From Lingula anatina (lineage: Eukaryota > Brachiopoda > Lingulata > Lingulida > Lingulidae): DNA of 64,000 nt. Shown here in pieces: positions 47,377 through 58,731 of the stretch (positions within the stretch are counted from its first letter, which is position 1; each line of letters starts with the position of its first letter). The position numbers and the translations under genes are program-made. The notes beneath the pieces were generated by a model. The model searched no databases and was not told the DNA's origin. It saw nothing but the letters and a program-made list of their open reading frames with translations. Where the stretch lies: the NCBI RefSeq assembly GCF_001039355.2, contig NW_019775857.1, positions 734,189-798,188 of the forward strand, in the 5' to 3' direction.

Positions 47377-50367
47377 AATTGATGACTTTTAGGATTACTG
47401 ATTAATTGTGATAAAAAATTGTCACATTCATGTGGTATGGTTATCAATTAAATCACAGTTATGTATTTTACAAATTAAGCAACAATATACTTAAATACAA
47501 TCATTCAACATTACAAAATAATTGTATACTAATAAGGAATGCAAAAGATGATTAACTAAAACTATATTTCAAAGGGTTGGGGAAGATGGAAGAAGTTAAG
47601 TGTGGTTCTGATGGATGTGAAACAGGACAGAAAGGACTGGAAGCTTGTGTACCTATAAAGATTCCAGCAGGTGACCCAGACTTTGGTAATAAGAGGTGCC
47701 TAAAGTTTGTGCGAACACAGGAGGTGCCAGCCTTGGAGTGTGGCTTTGGTAATTAGGTTTAATTACATGATTCTACCGTATGTATTATATGATACATTTC
47801 TGGTAACATGAAGATTCAATGGATTATGATTTTATTGTTTCTAGATATTTAAATGTGCACCACCATTTATTGCTTCATTGGTCTAAAATCCTTGTCATGG
47901 ATTAGTTCTTCCTTTCAATTTGCCTTTAAGTTAATATTTGGAATGTATAGCTTTATGTATACCATTTGTATAAGAGCTATATACTACAACTGATATCACA
48001 AATTAAACCATTGTTTAAGAAATAATTGTGCCTTCAGTTGTTTCGTAAAATTAAAAAAAACACCAATGATCAATGTGTGTGTGTGCATGCATGAGTGTGT
48101 GCATGCATGCATTCTTTCATTTATGCATGTGTGGATCATGACTTATTACTTCTCTGTCTTTATATTGTAAAGGATTTAGGGAACAGTTAAACCAGATTAC
48201 ATCTTGGATAGATGCTTCACAGGTCTATGGGAGCAGCAAGGAAGAATCTGATTCTATAAGAGAATTTTCTGATCCAAGTAAGACATTTAAAAGACAATTC
48301 AAAGCTTATTTATTTGCTTATTATAGAAAATGCAAGGATTAATTTCAACATTTGATTTCATAAAAATGTAACCTGTGTCCTTCTATTTTGTTTCTTTAGA
48401 CTTTTGTATCTTTTTGCTTTGTTTTTCATAGGACGTGGGCGAATGAAGCTGACCCCTCACCCACATGGAGCCTCTTACAAGTGGCTTCTCCCAAAAGATG
48501 ATGTGGACCTCTGCAGAGATGTGAATTCAACTATTAAATGTTTTATGGCAGGTGAAGGACACAATTTGCAATTTGTTTGTCATTTGCAATTTGAAAAAAA
48601 AAATCATAAAGATTCTTTTAGAGATGACTTTCCAACTGGAAGAAATATGTAAATATTGAAACAGCACAACTATCTCAGTGTTACTTTCCTTTATTGTACA
48701 CTTAGATTCAATACTTTTAATCAATATTTAAAAATCTACATGAATTTTCTAAAATTAACTCATTGGAATCAGTTATCCCATTTATTCCATGCCGATCTGA
48801 TTTTGTCATGCAAAGAGCAAAATGATGAATGTGAAAGTTATAAATATTTTGCTTTCAAGGTGATGAGCGTGTAAATGAGCAAGCTGCCCTAACTGCCATG
48901 CACACCATCTGGGTACGTGAGCACAACCACATAGAGGACATGCTCTTCACCATGAATCCCCACTGGGGAGGAGAGAAGCTCTTCCAGGAAACCAGGAGGA
49001 TTATTGGGGCTATGAATCAGCATATCATTTTCAATGAGTTATTACCAGTGATTCTGGGGAAAGATGTTATCAGAAGAGAAGGCTTGGAGTTGCAAGATAC
49101 TGGGTATTATGGAGGTAGGTATTTTAGACAACTTACTGTGACAGAAAAAATCAGTCTATTGTAAGAATAATATGTGGTAGATCTGAAAAGAATAACAAAA
49201 ATATGTAAGGAAGAACATACCTTGTCTATATTGAAATATTGTTTTAAAAAGATATCTGCACAATAAAATAAAAAAAAAAACTGATATCTTTAAACCAATC
49301 ATTTCAGAGATTTTCTCAATACATTAAGGATACTCAGTCTTTGTCCAATTATCATTTTAGGTTATAATCCTGCAGTAGACCCAGGCATACCAAATGCATT
49401 TGCCACAGCTGCTTTCCGTTTTGGTCACACTCTGATCCAGGACATCCTCCCAAGGGCCAACAGGGACCACTCCATCACAGACAGGATCATGCTGAGTAGT
49501 GTAAGTGATCACCAAAGACTGTTCCAGCAGCTTCACTGATGTAAGGGACATGACTGCCCTCCTTTCACTTTCCTAGAACAATTTTGCATGCATGTAGTCA
49601 TGCCTAACAGAAAGAGTAAAAATACTTCTAACCCTGAGTTCTCCTGTCCACGTTGAGTTGAAAAATCATGCAGCCACTTGTAGGAAGTGGTCACTGATGA
49701 CATGCTGACTATAATATTGAACTACACATTGTCAACTCTTAACCTATATGTGGAAAACTGTTTGTCATTTGTAATCATAAATGAAAAAGTAATCCTTGAT
49801 TTTACTTATATTTATATCTATTTTTAAATAAGAGTCAAGTTTGACTTTAAGGAATGGGGTAAATTGGTTTTGCAAGGGTCGCAATTGTTTATGCAAGTAA
49901 TGGGGCACTTCTTCTTCATAAAAAAAGTTGATTTTCTTTTAAAACATACGAAGTATTTGAAATTTATATGTATTCTTATCTAGACACAAATTTTGATTAT
50001 CCATGCATGTTAAGGGCATAATTATAACCTGTTTGCCTTAGGGTTTTTTGATTCTAGGTCATTGGCAATTAAATTTGTTCAGCTTAATAAAAGGATATTC
50101 AAATCTAGAAATATCTAAACATGTGCTTAATATTTTATTAGGCTTTCAGGCGTCCCGTTCATATCTATGATAGCTACCGTGGTGGTGTTGATTCCATTAT
50201 TACTGGGATGTGTGACATGCCAGCACAGACTTATGACAGATTCTTCACTAAACAAGTCACCAGACATCTTTTTGCTGAGACACCACCTTTTGGACTGGGC
50301 ATGGATCTAACAGCCTTAAATATACAGAGAGGCAGAGATCATGGGATACCAGGTATTCATTCATCCC

Positions 50368-50401
<34 letters not shown>

Positions 50402-53400
50402 AATGTTATCTGGAGTTGAGTAATCTACGTTAAGAGGAGGATTTGCATTCACTGGTATCTTGTGATTATTTTAAAACTGAGTGATGACATGTGACAGTTA
50501 CATTGTACCAATTAAATATACTAACACAGTGTACTGGAATGATGTCATTCTAGGTTACAATTTCTACAGAAAGTTCTGCGGTCTCAGATATGCTCATAGC
50601 TTTGAAGACTTTACCTCAGATTTTGCTGATGCCAGCGTGATTCAAGAATTAAAGAAACTGTATAAGTAAGTACCCTAAATTCATTTGTTAATACAAATCT
50701 GCAGTTTAGACATATGTCATCTTTACTGTACAAGTAAACTGATTTAATGATGCTAATTAGCAGTAGGTTAATTTGCATTTTATATTTTCATCAGTATGGT
50801 ATCAGAAACAAATACAGAATGATTATAATGATCAGTGGTTAATCTAATATCTTGCCTTGTACTTTTATATGCACTTTTTTTCTGAAGGCCTGTGGCCTTC
50901 AGATTTAGAATAAGCACAAACTTCATAAAGATCAGCCTACATGTACCTATACACATGTAGTAGCTAAATTAATACATAGAAGTACTTTTATGATATATAC
51001 AATTTAACAGGGACTACTTAAAACCAATCTTCATGAGGAAAATTAATTAAATGGTAAACACTGATTTCAGGCACCCAGATGATGTGGACCTTTTTGTTGG
51101 TGGCATCCTGGAGACTTCTGTACCTGGAGGCATCGTTGGTCCAACCTTTGCTTGTATCATTGCTAGAACCTTCAAAAATGTAAGAGATGGGGATAGGTTT
51201 TGGTATGAAAACCCAAATGCAGAAGGATTTACCCCAGGTAACTAAGCATAATATGAAAACTATTGACACATGTTACCATTATCATGTCGAAATTAGTTTT
51301 ATTTTTAGTGGAATGGATATTGTCTCTGACTCTAGAATATTGAAAACAAAAAGGTGTTTTTTATTTTTTATATTCTGAAAAATGCAGTTATGTACTTTAT
51401 TTCTTTTGTGATGCTGGTTGTCTTTCATAAAACTCCTTATTGCATCTAGGATCATTTTGGGAATTGTAATATTCATTATATAATCCTCTTACTTATTATA
51501 CAAATCTGCTTTTTTCAGCACAGCTTCAGGAGATCAGAAAAATATCTCTTGCTAGGGTGGTTTGTGATAATTTGGACAACATTGACACCATCCAGCCCTT
51601 CATCTTACTTCAGCCCTTCAAGGCTGCTTTTGAAAACTTTGATGTTGAGTAAGTAAAATATCTCATATGCAGCCATATGGCCTTCCGAGTATTTTGCATA
51701 GGGATGAGATTTTTCCAACTCTCGGCAGATTTCTGATTATTTGGGCTGGTATTGGTGCTTGCAACAGTAAAAAGATTTTCCGACTATCGGCAGATTTCCG
51801 AATTTATGGGAGTCAAAAAATCTCATCCCTGATATAAGGATACAGCCTTTACATGCCTTTTCCCATTTTCAAAAAAAAAATCACAAACTGAGATCATTTA
51901 AAAGTTTCATAAGATGTGGCTCTGCATGTTTGATATCTGGTTTTGATTATAAGACATGCACCTAGTTTTGATATGAAGTTTCTGGATGAAAAGATGCTTG
52001 TTAGGAAATACTATCATATACATTGCAGCTAGTTCTGACATTTACATGTAAATGTCAGAGAGATATACTCATATGTAAATTAATTTTCTCTATCCTGTCT
52101 TTATTTGAGAAATGTCAAAACATATTGATTTCAATATAGTCCATTGATTTTTAAAATTTGCTGAAATTGCTTTTATTTGAAAATGTGCGATTCATTTCAT
52201 TTTTGGTGTTCATCTATAAAGGCATGCAACATGGTTTAACCTTTATATAGCAAAAAGAATGATTTTTTCTCTTGAAAATGTAACACCCTTCTCTTAGTCA
52301 CCAATGAACATACTATATCCAATATCACTAACAAATATTTGATCTATAGGCCTGTTTTTAAGTTCTAAGTTTCTAATTTTTGAGTTTATCTCTTTAATCT
52401 CCATTGAGATGGAGGTGGAAAATGGTGAATTATTGTTGTGACAGTTAGAATTTTAAACTCAAAAATGGGTTTATATATGTACATGTTTATAGTATTTTTC
52501 TCAACATCTTTGGATAAGGTATACTAGTACATTGGAGATTATGGGAAAATTGATGAACATATATTGTATTTTTGATTTTTGAGTAATTGTGGTAGTAGAG
52601 CTGGAGGTTCTGCAGATTTGCTTAGAATCCCTCCACATTCACACCTATGTCTATGTCCATGTCTAACATTTCAACCTCAACAAGGCGTATTCAGTCATCT
52701 GAATTTGAAGTTGCCCTTAAAGTTTTTGCTATATTGTCTTTCCATGTAAGACATCACGCATAATGGGCGAGTATCTTATATTAGTGTTTGTAAAAGGGTT
52801 ACAGAAGTTGCACTTGTTTTAAATTATGGAGAATCCCAATCTAGTGATAACACAGTGCCTAATTTTAAAGAAATGTTGACTGTCAACTTGTTGCACTACT
52901 TCAGATTTCCAGGTTTCCATGTTTTTTTTATACATTTGTTCAAGTTCAAATTCTAAATGGAAAGTGCGGAAGCTTGTGTGCATTGCTTCCTTTAAACTTC
53001 AAAGACATATGTACAAGTATACATTCATCTTGAGGTGTCTAGGACTATTTGTGTTCTTGTATTTACATGGAAATACATGCTGTTGTGTCAACTACAATAA
53101 TTGGATTCTTCCTGAGCCAAACCTCTTGTGTCAACCTCGCATTTTTTAAAAATTTGGCATCAATGTTTATGCAAAAACCAAAAACTGCTGGTAAATTAAT
53201 TATCTTTTTATCTTATTTTTGACATATGCTTGTTGTTATTCATGTTGGAAATGACAATGCATTCTGTGAGTTATTGACCCTTTTATTACATGGTAGTAAG
53301 GAATGATGAGGGTTCTCTGCCTGACAGAACCTCTAACTCTATTCTGTTTTAATGCTTCACTGATATACCTAAAGCATTTGTTTTGGTCAGTTAAGTACTT

Positions 53401-56400
53401 GCTTTATCCATTAACAAATTTTAATTATACCTTTGGTGTTAACTTGTCAATCTGCCCTTTTTTGTTAACTGTTTTACTGGTCTACAATACTTTTCATTGG
53501 TAATTATACTGGAATCCCAAATTTGATTGCTGCTAACAGCGGAATTATGTTGAAATTATGTTTAAAATTTATGTTTTATTATCACATATAAATGATGATT
53601 AAAATTTGTCCTTTTGAGATTTTTTTATTTTCATTTAGATTGTAGACATTGCAATCATACTAATGTAAAACAGTTAACAAAAATGTCTGACCTTACTGAC
53701 TTCATATTATTAATCACCATTTATTCCATATTATGTTTATTTATTATATTTATATGAATAAATATATGCCCCTCCCAGGCGTCCACTATTTGATGAAGGT
53801 GACTTTTACCACAAACCTTATGGAAGAAATTATAATTTCTATAAACCTCGCCAACATTTCCATAAACCGTAAGTCTAATGCTTTTTCTAACAAGTTGAAT
53901 ATTATATGGTTGCAAGCTTTTGTTGATATTTTTTCTTATATGTCTTAACTTGTTATATATCTGTATAACTTGTGATGCACGTGTGCACACACACACACAC
54001 ACACACACATATATACATGTATATATATACTTTTATACTAAACAGATTTCTATATATACAGAGTACTGCTGTAATTATTGTAGTGAATGTTCACATTTAG
54101 CCACAAGCACAAGCTTTCATATTGAAATGAAAAATTCACAGAGAGCATTTGTTACAGTATCAGTTCGAATTAAGCTTTCTGCACATACAGAAAAGATTTT
54201 GTTTTGGCAAGGAAGTTGTTATACACAAAAGATTCTTGCTATGTACTAAACCATACGTTAAATTTGGATAATGAGGTAAATGTGAAGGTTATGCACATCT
54301 TTTTTTTCTCTCTTTTTTAACTTTTTTAACACTTCTTAGCTTTTTACTAAAAGAATCCATTTTGTAGAATCTTGATGATCATAAAAATTGATCTTTGTCT
54401 TTCCCTGTGTTCCTCAGCGCTGCCTCCAAGGCCGGCATCCCTCAGACATTATTCAGGAAACTGTACCAGGGGGATTTCAACAAGAGGGTGTCCTGCAATC
54501 AGATACCATATGTGGACCTGACTGTGTTCATGGACACATTTTTCAGTATGTACTTAGTGTATTTTTGTTTTGTTATGTTTACTTTGTTTCGTAAATTTTT
54601 TCTCTAAGTGTACTTTTAGGTATTGCTTATTGATTTCACCTTTTACAATATATTTAATTTATCAATATGTTCAACTCTTTTCAAATTCCCCAAAGTGTTA
54701 ATTTTGATGTGATACCTTCAAGGATGAACCCAGGTTTCACCATGCAGCTGGTTGTTCAAATGCTAAAAGATTACTCTCACATGATCTCTGATTGATAACT
54801 TAATCTACTGATTCCAAACATAGAAATCAAAATGAATTTGATTTATCAGAAAGAGAATATACATGGAAATCTTAGATCAAAATGAAAGTCTTTGTAGCAG
54901 TATGCAGGAAAATGATAAATATTTTTGAAAGTGAGATACTCTGCTTTCAGCATGATAATAAATACCATGTACTGGCAACAGAAAATTGATCCATTGTAAA
55001 TATCTACTTATGACAGTTGAGCAACAATTATTTGGTCTTTTCTAAGTACATTATAAAGGGGCCAAGAGTCTAATCAAAGCTTTTTTAAGTTGTGTGTGAA
55101 TCGTGAAATACAAGGTAGTATCACTGGTGGAAATAAATGAATATTCTCTCTTATGGCTTAAGGTTGCAGACAAGGTTAGACAAAAACTCCTAAATTACTG
55201 TGACAGTCTCAATGCCTTGCCATCACACAAATTTCATTTTACCAATGATTCGGTTATAATTGGTGTATAAATCACAAAATCAGTTTCTCAAATTTCTCTT
55301 TTAACTGAGCATCCACAAAGTTCAACACCATTCCAATGCCAATTTAATAACATCATTGAGTACATCAAAACTCTACCAGCAATTTTTCTTAAAAGCTATA
55401 GTTCAGATGTTATCGTTAAAAAGGTGAAAATGCCTTTGTTCAATGAATCATTGTTATTAGGGGCTCATAACTCCTAGGCAGAAACATTTAAACCAAAATG
55501 ACTGCACAGGAATGAAGCCCAGACACTTGTCGTCTTCTGTCCCAATTTTATGTCTCACACAGATTGCTATCTCACCTCAAAATTAAATTGATGATAAAAG
55601 CTCCAAGGTACTTATATTATAATTATGCTTATGCTTAGCGTTGAGAAATATTAACACTGATATTTAATATTTTCAAGGGAATTTTTATGGTTTTTAATTA
55701 GCAAAATGGTAGATGCATTATTGAATAATTAGATGCATGAAAAACATCATTTTTAGTATTTTGTTGATCATAAACCCTGTCAGTAACATTAATGAAGCAG
55801 TAATGATTGAGTTCATGCAAAGGACACCTTTGTAAGTGTAACAGTGAAGTGTGAACATTTCATTTTCTTACAGAAATTGGTACATTGTTAGAATACACTT
55901 TTGAGCCTATGGTTCATTTGACCAAATTTATGTAGATGTGGTATACATATGTTTAATATGTTAGTTAATTTTACATTGATTATGTCAAGAGAATACCGGT
56001 ATATGAAGATTTCTCTCTGTTCCTTCCTGGTATTCAATTTACTGGAGTACCAGAAACAAATGTATACAACATAACAAAAGTGCCTTGTGTACTTTCATTT
56101 AATGTTGTTCACGCTTGTACATCCAGTTGTTTTGGCTTGAGTCCAGTTTTCTTAGAATTCATTAGTACACATTCATTTACATTGTTTGCCAAGATTATTC
56201 CCTTTGAGAATGCCATAATTGTATTCCAGGTTAAAGGTTTGGATGGTGGCCTTCACCTCAGATGTGTTATTTTATTTCTCTATCCTCTTTCTGTGTGTAA
56301 TCAACATGGTTCTCATGTGATGATGTACCTATAGTTTTGAAAAAATGATTTTCTAGTCAGTTTCATCCTATGTATCAAATATTGTTTCTAGGTCATACCC

Positions 56401-56481
56401 ATGATTTATTGAAGTGTCAAGTCAGTTATATGGTAAAATGATATTGATTGCTTTTAAATGAGGTTGGTATGGCCTTTTAGT

Positions 56482-56551
<70 letters not shown>

Positions 56552-58101
56552 CATGTTTTAGAAAAATATCATATTCTTTTTTTTAAGGGTTTTAGTACAG
56601 GTTACAGAAATTTGAAGATATCAGAATGACTGAAAAATCAAATAAGGAATCCATTTGTGCCCATTGGCATGCCTATTTACCTACAAATTAAATCGTGAGG
56701 TTAGATCTTTTCCCCAGTAAGGCATGAAATTGAATTGTGTTCGGATATCTGGTAGCATGTTTTGAAAAAACAGTTGATGCTAGACTTGTTAGATTACTAA
56801 TTTCATTGATAGGGGGTCTAATTTGTGTTTAATGCAAGTTATCAAAGCCTTTCTCTTGTGCTCCACTGTGCATCAGTTTTGCACATCTCTCCATTGGAGA
56901 GGAGTGTGGATAATGAAAATGCTTCATAAGCGATAAAAACTTAGAAAACAAAATTTTAAACATGAACTTTTTTCCCTAAATACATATTTTCTTTAGTAAC
57001 AAAACTTACATGGGAACTCATCACTTTCCAACAATGTATGTTTGTTAGATATACTGCATGAAGAACCAGTTTAGGTTGCGGAGACAATGAAAATGTTTCA
57101 TGTGTGAAGAAAACTTGGAAAACGTATTAAGAAAATGAGGAAAAATGTGTTTTCCCCCTGAAACATGTTATCATAGCAATTATATTCACACTGGTACCAT
57201 CACTTCCTGTCTATGTCATATACACTGAAGTCTATGTTTAAGGAGGTATGCAAACACTTCATTTGTGAAGAAAATTGAAAATGTGCAAAAACAATGCAAT
57301 TTCCCATAGGGTTTTGTAGAAATTGAACCCAAAGTTCAAACAACCATAGAAAAAGTACTTTCACTGCTTTTGTCTACCATTTTCCAAGTTAACAGACAAT
57401 TCTAACATTGCCCCAATATCTACCATATCTGTCCCTTATTTTACTCAGCTGTCAGTTTTACTAAATTTGTACTCAATTTCTTCAGAATCTAAAGATTGCT
57501 TCATTTTTTCCACTCCAAATTCATACATGTAACTTATTGTGAAAATAGATGTTTCAAAATATGCAGTTATTCAGAACATGATTTTGGGTTTCAATTTTAC
57601 TTATAAATCTCAGGTTTACTAGGCACAAATAAAAAAATACTGACCTCTAGTGTACAGTAAGTCAATATCTGCAAGAAAAAAATTGGACTTTCACAGCCAT
57701 TGATGATGACATTCATTGTGCATGGAAACAACTTTCTCTCCTGAGCTTTACAAAACTTTAGCATTTTGTACCCCACCTACACCAGTGGTCTGTGGAGGGT
57801 AGCTAGGGAGCCTCAGAAAGATAATGACTATGATATCTGTTATCAGCATTTGTCCATTCATGTGCTCAGCGGGATTGTACTGTTAACTGTAACTTACATA
57901 TTGAGGTGGCTTGTTCAATACTCTGAAAATCACTACTATAGAAAAGGGACTCTTGTATTCAAAACACCTTTTGCCCAACAGTTTTATCTATCAATTATTT
58001 TCAGCTTTTTGTGATCAATTCACATCAATAAATTTGCTTTCTGTATCCACTCAACTTAGGGTAAATTTGTGAATCTGCCACAAAAGTATCCAAACATATA
58101 T

Positions 58102-58143
<42 letters not shown>

Positions 58144-58731
58144 GCTCTCTCAAATGCTTATTCTGACAGTTTTATCAAAAGTAGACTGCAGCTTTTACCT
58201 CTTTTAAGAATATATTACCAGGTCACATGGTAGTAACAGTGCAGATAATGCACTGTCAGGCAGACACAATCACTGAATTTCCCCTTTTGCTGAGGATGTG
58301 CTCTTTTCCACAGTTTATTAAGATTTTCTTAAGCTCTGTTATCAACCACATAAAGGCACACTCTCTGCACCAATTGCATATTTTCCTCATTACTGTACAA
58401 CATGTTGCTGCATCTTCCAAGTGGGCTCTAAGAATTATTTCAACAGATCATTCACCTCCATTTGAGTAATAGTACAGGGTAAGACAAGTATATCTGTTAT
58501 CTATAAGATATGACTTGTAAATTGTTATTGCCATGACCTTAACTCTCAGATGCCAGAGTTTGAAGCAATTAATTTCTATTGCAATATTCTCATCTTTTCT
58601 TGGGAAATCGAAAAATTTATAATGACGGTGCTGTGTTTTCATTTCATTTTCTGCTGTTTCCTGCAGATAGATTATATCACTTCTTTCAATACTTCTTACC
58701 TAACACTAATAGACTAAGGTGGGTTTTGTAG
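35360..58731 (+). CDS. secreted chitin-binding (CBM14) animal heme peroxidase
   Basis: The 21 exons, in phase: 35360-35382, 38388-38452, 38756-38920, 43179-43280, 43639-44598, 45175-45282, 45524-45644, 45970-46229, 46588-46776, 47575-47748, 48173-48277, 48432-48551, 48860-49114, 49361-49500, 50142-50352, 50554-50665, 51071-51237, 51519-51648, 53779-53868, 54418-54545 and 58667-58731; about 1229 residues. Exons 1-2 encode a signal peptide (MGWAANIW, then a hydrophobic core ending SVEA). Exon 3 is a six-Cys CBM14 chitin-binding domain (GLFASPDGCDKYVVC). Exon 4 is a Pro/Thr linker and exon 5 a His/Arg/Pro/Gly-rich region. The peroxidase domain (exons 8-18) has the distal His in GQFVDHDL, Arg in VREHNHIE, proximal His in FRFGHTL, and ALNIQRGRDHG. 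No Ig, LRR or VWC domains are present, so it is not peroxidasin. Probable role: oxidative cross-linking of chitinous extracellular matrix. Exons 1, 20 and 21 are the least certain. Confidence 0.87.
36096..36217. mobile_element. 122-bp MITE-like inverted repeat
   Basis: The ends are 24-bp inverted repeats beginning CAATAGTCTGAAGGTTCATT with one mismatch between arms. No unambiguous target duplication. It lies in intron 1 of the peroxidase gene. Confidence 0.7.
36405..36617 (-). mobile_element. 213-bp MITE, PIF/Harbinger-like, copy 2
   Basis: Inverted, diverged copy of the element at 2346-2560, flanked by TTA (36402-36404, 36618-36620). The two copies align over their whole length with scattered substitutions. 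Confidence 0.85.
38756..38920 (+). other. CBM14 / peritrophin-A chitin-binding exon
   Basis: One exon encodes a compact domain with six cysteines: YCKNK, DGCDKYVVC, QPCLDG, KVCTF and GCQ, spaced as in CBM14. It is placed immediately after the signal peptide of the peroxidase. Confidence 0.88.
39280..39333. repeat. compound (TA)n(GA)n microsatellite
   Basis: A short TA run passes directly into about 20 GA units, in intron 3 of the peroxidase gene. Confidence 0.9.
40291..40329. repeat. hairpin-forming inverted repeat
   Basis: AGTTCACCTAA and its exact reverse complement are separated by 17 bp, which itself contains a second short pairing (TCTCA/TGAG). It is intronic in the peroxidase gene. 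Confidence 0.7.
40736..41340 (+). repeat. diverged tandem duplication, about 300-bp unit x2
   Basis: Unit 1 (about 40736-41030) and unit 2 (about 41045-41340) share blocks such as GTTATTATCATATATAAATG, GACAGATGACCCACT, ACAAAATTTCT and GTCACAAGAGAAAAATG in the same order, with many substitutions. An old intronic duplication or two copies of one repeat family. Confidence 0.8.
42079..42114. repeat. (GT)n microsatellite
   Basis: About 18 GT units in intron 3 of the peroxidase gene. Confidence 0.95.
43639..44598 (+). other. 960-bp low-complexity exon of the peroxidase
   Basis: Encodes 320 residues, first acidic/polar, then Gly6-containing and strongly basic, with short NRPHRGK-like repeats (NRPHRGKNRPH, NRPYRGRNRH), then Pro-rich (PFGPPPHPDF). 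The acceptor at 43639 is chosen over one at 43629 because only the former keeps the frame open. No fold is expected. His/Arg/Pro-rich tails are common in matrix proteins, which is only suggestive here. Confidence 0.8.
47326..47373. repeat. (GA)n microsatellite
   Basis: About 24 GA units in the intron between the distal-His exon and the following exon of the peroxidase gene. Confidence 0.95.
50366..50401. repeat. (CT)n microsatellite next to a splice donor
   Basis: A CT-rich run begins 13 bp after the donor of peroxidase exon 15 (exon end 50352). Confidence 0.9.
51699..51831. mobile_element. 133-bp MITE, hAT-like ends
   Basis: The ends TAGGGATGAGATTTTT and AAAAATCTCATCCCTG are inverted repeats. 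The interior carries two similar CTCGGCAGATTTC / ATCGGCAGATTTC blocks. The CCCTG-type end suits hAT elements, but no clear 8-bp duplication is seen. It lies in the long intron after peroxidase exon 18. Confidence 0.65.
53986..54009. repeat. (CA)n microsatellite
   Basis: CA run in the intron between peroxidase exons 19 and 20. Confidence 0.9.
56488..56548. repeat. (TA)n microsatellite
   Basis: About 30 AT units in the last intron of the peroxidase model. Confidence 0.95.
58104..58141. repeat. (CT)n microsatellite
   Basis: About 19 CT units in the last intron of the peroxidase model. Confidence 0.95.

Noticed and set aside
38743-55000. Peroxidasin orthologue
   Set aside because: The peroxidase domain is intact, but LRR, Ig and VWC domains are absent and a CBM14 domain is present instead.
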